From Actinoallomurus spadix (lineage in GTDB: Bacteria > Actinomycetota > Actinomycetes > Streptosporangiales > Streptosporangiaceae), in contig NZ_JAMXMX010000027.1 in NCBI RefSeq assembly GCF_024055725.1, positions 1-64,000 of the forward strand: a stretch of 64,000 bases of DNA. Direction: 5' to 3'. The position numbers and the translations under genes are program-made. Numbering within the stretch: position 1 is the stretch's first letter; the number at the start of each line of letters is the position of its first letter. Positions 61,891 to 64,000 of this stretch are shown piece after piece. Under the pieces are notes generated by a model. That model did not search any database, had not been told where the DNA came from, and saw only the letters and a program-made list of their open reading frames with translations.

Positions 61891-61937
61891 TGTTGACATG
61901 TCGCCAGTGGAGGTTCTACTTTCGACATGTCACAACA
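61891..61937. promoter_or_regulatory. Double GACATGTC operator, probably bound by the PadR regulator
   Basis: Two identical 8-bp palindromes, 61895-61902 and 61924-61931, spaced 29 bp centre to centre (nearly three helical turns). Flanks TGTT and AACA extend the pair into a larger dyad. The site covers the whole space between divergent starts 61869 and 61946, so bound regulator should block both. Confidence 0.65.
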
Positions 61938-61945
61938 GGAGCGTC

Positions 61946-62527
61946 ATGAAGGAGCCCCCGGTGCTCGGATATCTCCGCACCTTCCTCCCCTGGATCGCCT
62001 TCGCCGTGATCAGCACGCCGCACGACTCGCGGTACGGCGCGCTCGTCGGCGCGGTCCTGGCCGTGGCCCTTCTGGCGGCCGACCGCCGGGGCGGCAAGCC
62101 CTGGGACGCACTGATCATCGAGGGGACCTCGGTCGTGTTCTTCGGCGCGCTGGCCATCGCGGCGTTCACCACCGCCAAGGCCCCGCTCGGCGCGTACGGA
62201 TCGGCCGTGTCCGACGAGTGGCTCGCCCTGGTCGCCTGGGGCTCCCTGGCCGTGCGCCACCCCTTCACGCTGGGCATCGCCCGTACGATGACGCCCCCGG
62301 AAGTGCACGACCACCCGGTGTTCTACCGGGTCAACGCGGTGATCACCGCCGTATGGGCGGCGGCCTTCACCGTGACGGGCGTCGTCCTGGCGCTGCTGGC
62401 CCAGGCCGCGCCGCACGCCACGACCGCCATCATCGCCGTCAAGGTCGCCGGCTTCGTCCTGCCCGCGCTGTTCACCGCCCGCTACCCCGCGACCGTCGCC
62501 GCCCGCCACCGCGCCGCCGCCCGGTGA
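61946..62527 (+). CDS. Small integral membrane protein
   Basis: 193 residues from ATG 61946, behind AGGAGCG. About five helices are visible (YLRTFLPWIAFAVIS, ALVGAVLAVALLA, ALIIEGTSVVFFGALAIAAFTT, WAAAFTVTGVVLALLAQA, TTAIIAVKVAGFVLPALF). Loops contain a conserved-looking HPFTLGIARTMTPPEVHDHPVFYRVN, which hints at a septation- or intracellular-membrane-type family, though I cannot name it with certainty. It overlaps the downstream gene by 4 bp if that begins at GTG 62524. Controlled by the double GACATGTC operator. Confidence 0.85.
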   Translation: MKEPPVLGYLRTFLPWIAFAVISTPHDSRYGALVGAVLAVALLAADRRGGKPWDALIIEGTSVVFFGALAIAAFTTAKAPLGAYGSAVSDEWLALVAWGSLAVRHPFTLGIARTMTPPEVHDHPVFYRVNAVITAVWAAAFTVTGVVLALLAQAAPHATTAIIAVKVAGFVLPALFTARYPATVAARHRAAAR

Positions 62528-62601
62528 GCGCGCCGTCCGCCCCAGCCCATCCCGCGGCGAGCACACCGGCCGGACGGCGGCCGGTGGAAACGGAGACCAC
62601 G

Positions 62602-63909
62602 ATGACCCTCCCGGACTACCTCAGCGGGCTCAAGGCCCCGGTCGCCGACGAGACCGACGCCGTCGACCTGCCGGTCACCGGCACCCTGCCCGACGACCTG
62701 ACCGGCCGCTACTTCCGCAACGGCCCCAACCCGCTGCCCGGCCGCGACCCCGGCCACTGGTTCACCGGAGACGGCATGCTGCACGGCGTGCGCCTGCGCG
62801 ACGGCCGCGCGGAGTGGTACCGCAACCGCTGGGTCCGCACCCGCAGACTCGAAGGAGCGCCGTTCGTCGGGCCGGAGGGCGTCGACCTCACCGCCACGCC
62901 CGCCAACACGAGCGTCATCCGGCACGCCGGCCGCATCATGGCGCTCGTCGAGGTCGGCCTCCCGTACGAGATGACGCCCGACCTGGAGACGGTCGGGCCC
63001 TGCGACTTCGGCGGCAGGCTGACGACCGCCATGACCGCCCATCCCAAAGAGGACCCGGTCACCGGGGAGCTGCACTTCTTCGGATACGGGTTCGTGCCGC
63101 CGTACCTCACCTACCACCGGCTCTCCGCGACCGGCGAGCTGGTGGAGAGCCGGGTCGTGGACGTCCCCGGGCCCACGATGATCCACGACTTCGCCGTCAC
63201 CGAGCGGCACGTGCTCTGGCTCGACCTGCCCGTCGTCTTCGACCTGGAACTCCTCGGCGCCGGCATGCCGTACCGCTGGGACGAGGCGTACGGCGCGCGG
63301 CTCGGCGTGATGCCCCGGGACGGCGGCGCCACCCACTGGTACGACATCGACCCGTGTTACGTCTTCCACGTCGGCAACGCCTACGAGGACGAGTACGGCC
63401 GGATCGTCCTCGACGCCGTCCGCTACCCCCGCGCCGGCTTCGCCGCCCTCTGGTCGGGCATCGGCGGCAGCGCCGACCCGGCCGCCTCGGCGGCCGCGAG
63501 CGGCGGCGCGTACCTGCACCGCTGGACCCTGGACCCCGCGACCGGCGCGCTCAGGGAAGAGCCGCTGGACGACCGCTCCGTGGAGTTCCCCACCTTCGAC
63601 GAGACCCGGCTGGGCCGGTCCAGCCGCTTCCTGTACACGGTGACCGACGACGCCGTCGTCAAGTACGACACCCGCACCGGCACCTCCCAGGTCCGCGACG
63701 TGGGCGGCGCCCCCGGCGAGGCGGTGTACGTGCCCGCGCCCGGCGCGCGCGCCGAGGACGACGGCCGGCTGCTGTCCATCGTCACCGACCACTCCGGCGA
63801 CGGCTCGGAACTGCTCGTCCTCGACGCCGCCGACCTCGAGTTCGTCGCCTCCGTACGGCTCCCGCGCCGCGTCCCCCTGGGCTTCCACGGCCGCTGGCTG
63901 GAGGACTGA
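62602..63909 (+). CDS. Carotenoid cleavage oxygenase (RPE65 family)
   Basis: 435 residues from ATG 62602 (GGAG upstream); GTG 62524, coupled to the previous stop, would add 26 residues. The family signatures are visible: LPDDLTGRYFRNGPNPLPG, GDGMLHGVRLRDG, the iron histidines in TAHPKED, MIHDFAVT, YVFHVGNAYED and FHGRWL, and EFPTFDETRLG. All four His ligands are present, so an active non-haem iron dioxygenase cutting a carotenoid or stilbene-type double bond is likely. Located downstream of a membrane protein in a PadR-controlled unit, which suggests conditional expression. Confidence 0.92.
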   Translation: MTLPDYLSGLKAPVADETDAVDLPVTGTLPDDLTGRYFRNGPNPLPGRDPGHWFTGDGMLHGVRLRDGRAEWYRNRWVRTRRLEGAPFVGPEGVDLTATPANTSVIRHAGRIMALVEVGLPYEMTPDLETVGPCDFGGRLTTAMTAHPKEDPVTGELHFFGYGFVPPYLTYHRLSATGELVESRVVDVPGPTMIHDFAVTERHVLWLDLPVVFDLELLGAGMPYRWDEAYGARLGVMPRDGGATHWYDIDPCYVFHVGNAYEDEYGRIVLDAVRYPRAGFAALWSGIGGSADPAASAAASGGAYLHRWTLDPATGALREEPLDDRSVEFPTFDETRLGRSSRFLYTVTDDAVVKYDTRTGTSQVRDVGGAPGEAVYVPAPGARAEDDGRLLSIVTDHSGDGSELLVLDAADLEFVASVRLPRRVPLGFHGRWLED

Positions 63910-64000
63910 CCCCCGCTGTTTCCCGGCCCCCCACGAGGAGGCGTCGACCCGCGCCTGCCACGTCCCCTTCAGCCGAACGACTCCGGCCCCGACGATCGCC

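Overview
The window comes from a high-GC actinomycete. The evidence is strong third-position G/C coding bias, GTG/TTG starts, many translationally coupled ATGA/GTGA junctions, PadR/PaaX/MocR/XRE regulators, DUF2510 and ricin-lectin secreted proteins, and Ser/Thr kinases fused to WD40 propellers. The style fits the Streptosporangiales/Thermomonosporaceae (for example Actinoallomurus or Actinomadura relatives); this placement is inference from gene content only. No rRNA, CRISPR array, prophage or replication origin is visible. Three tRNA genes are present (two identical tRNA-Lys(CTT), one tRNA-His(GTG)).

Layout. 1-2819: the start of a secreted lectin-tagged GH62 arabinofuranosidase with a LacI-type operator upstream, a YjbR-like protein, an isochorismatase-fold protein lacking catalytic residues, and an SRPBCC protein. 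2952-16997: a divergent metabolic island. The minus operon encodes two 2-hydroxyacyl-CoA-dehydratase-like subunits, a CaiB/BaiF CoA-transferase and a PaaX regulator. The plus operon encodes a complete peptide/opine-type ABC importer (lipoprotein, permease, permease-ATPase fusion, ATPase) followed by two alpha/beta hydrolases and a CapA-type phosphoesterase. Together they look like import, hydrolysis, CoA activation and dehydration of one unknown acyl-amide/ester compound. 17093-21467: one minus-strand operon with an ABC exporter (ATPase, FtsX permease) and its two-component system. 21647-24035: an S53 protease whose upstream region is a decayed duplicate of the ABC operon promoter and ATPase start. 

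24285-41806 is bounded by two direct copies of a ~206-bp block carrying tRNA-Lys and its terminator. Between them lie a very large secreted GH31 glycosidase, an XRE regulator with a train of three tiny genes and a TPR protein, an S33 lipoprotein peptidase, a CPBP protease, a second two-component system, a transposase remnant, and two tandem Ser/Thr kinases with seven-bladed WD40 propellers. 

41844-49537: an orphan LuxR regulator with a degenerate receiver, tRNA-His, oligoribonuclease, a DUF2510 repeat protein, a flavin-binding protein divergent from a MocR regulator with repeated CCACTT boxes, an amidase-like protein, a phosphotransferase and a PEP-mutase-family protein. 49614-58958: the most unusual region. 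Three paralogous one-polypeptide sigma factors each carry ECF sigma regions 2 and 4, an anti-sigma-like HxxxCxxC finger, one membrane helix, a Ser/Thr/Pro linker and a C-terminal cysteine-containing extracytoplasmic domain; they are accompanied by an acyl-CoA synthetase and a membrane-anchored SBP-VWA protein. 59335-63909: an EEP-family membrane hydrolase, a TrmH-type RNA methyltransferase, and a PadR regulator divergent from a membrane protein and a carotenoid oxygenase across a double GACATGTC operator.
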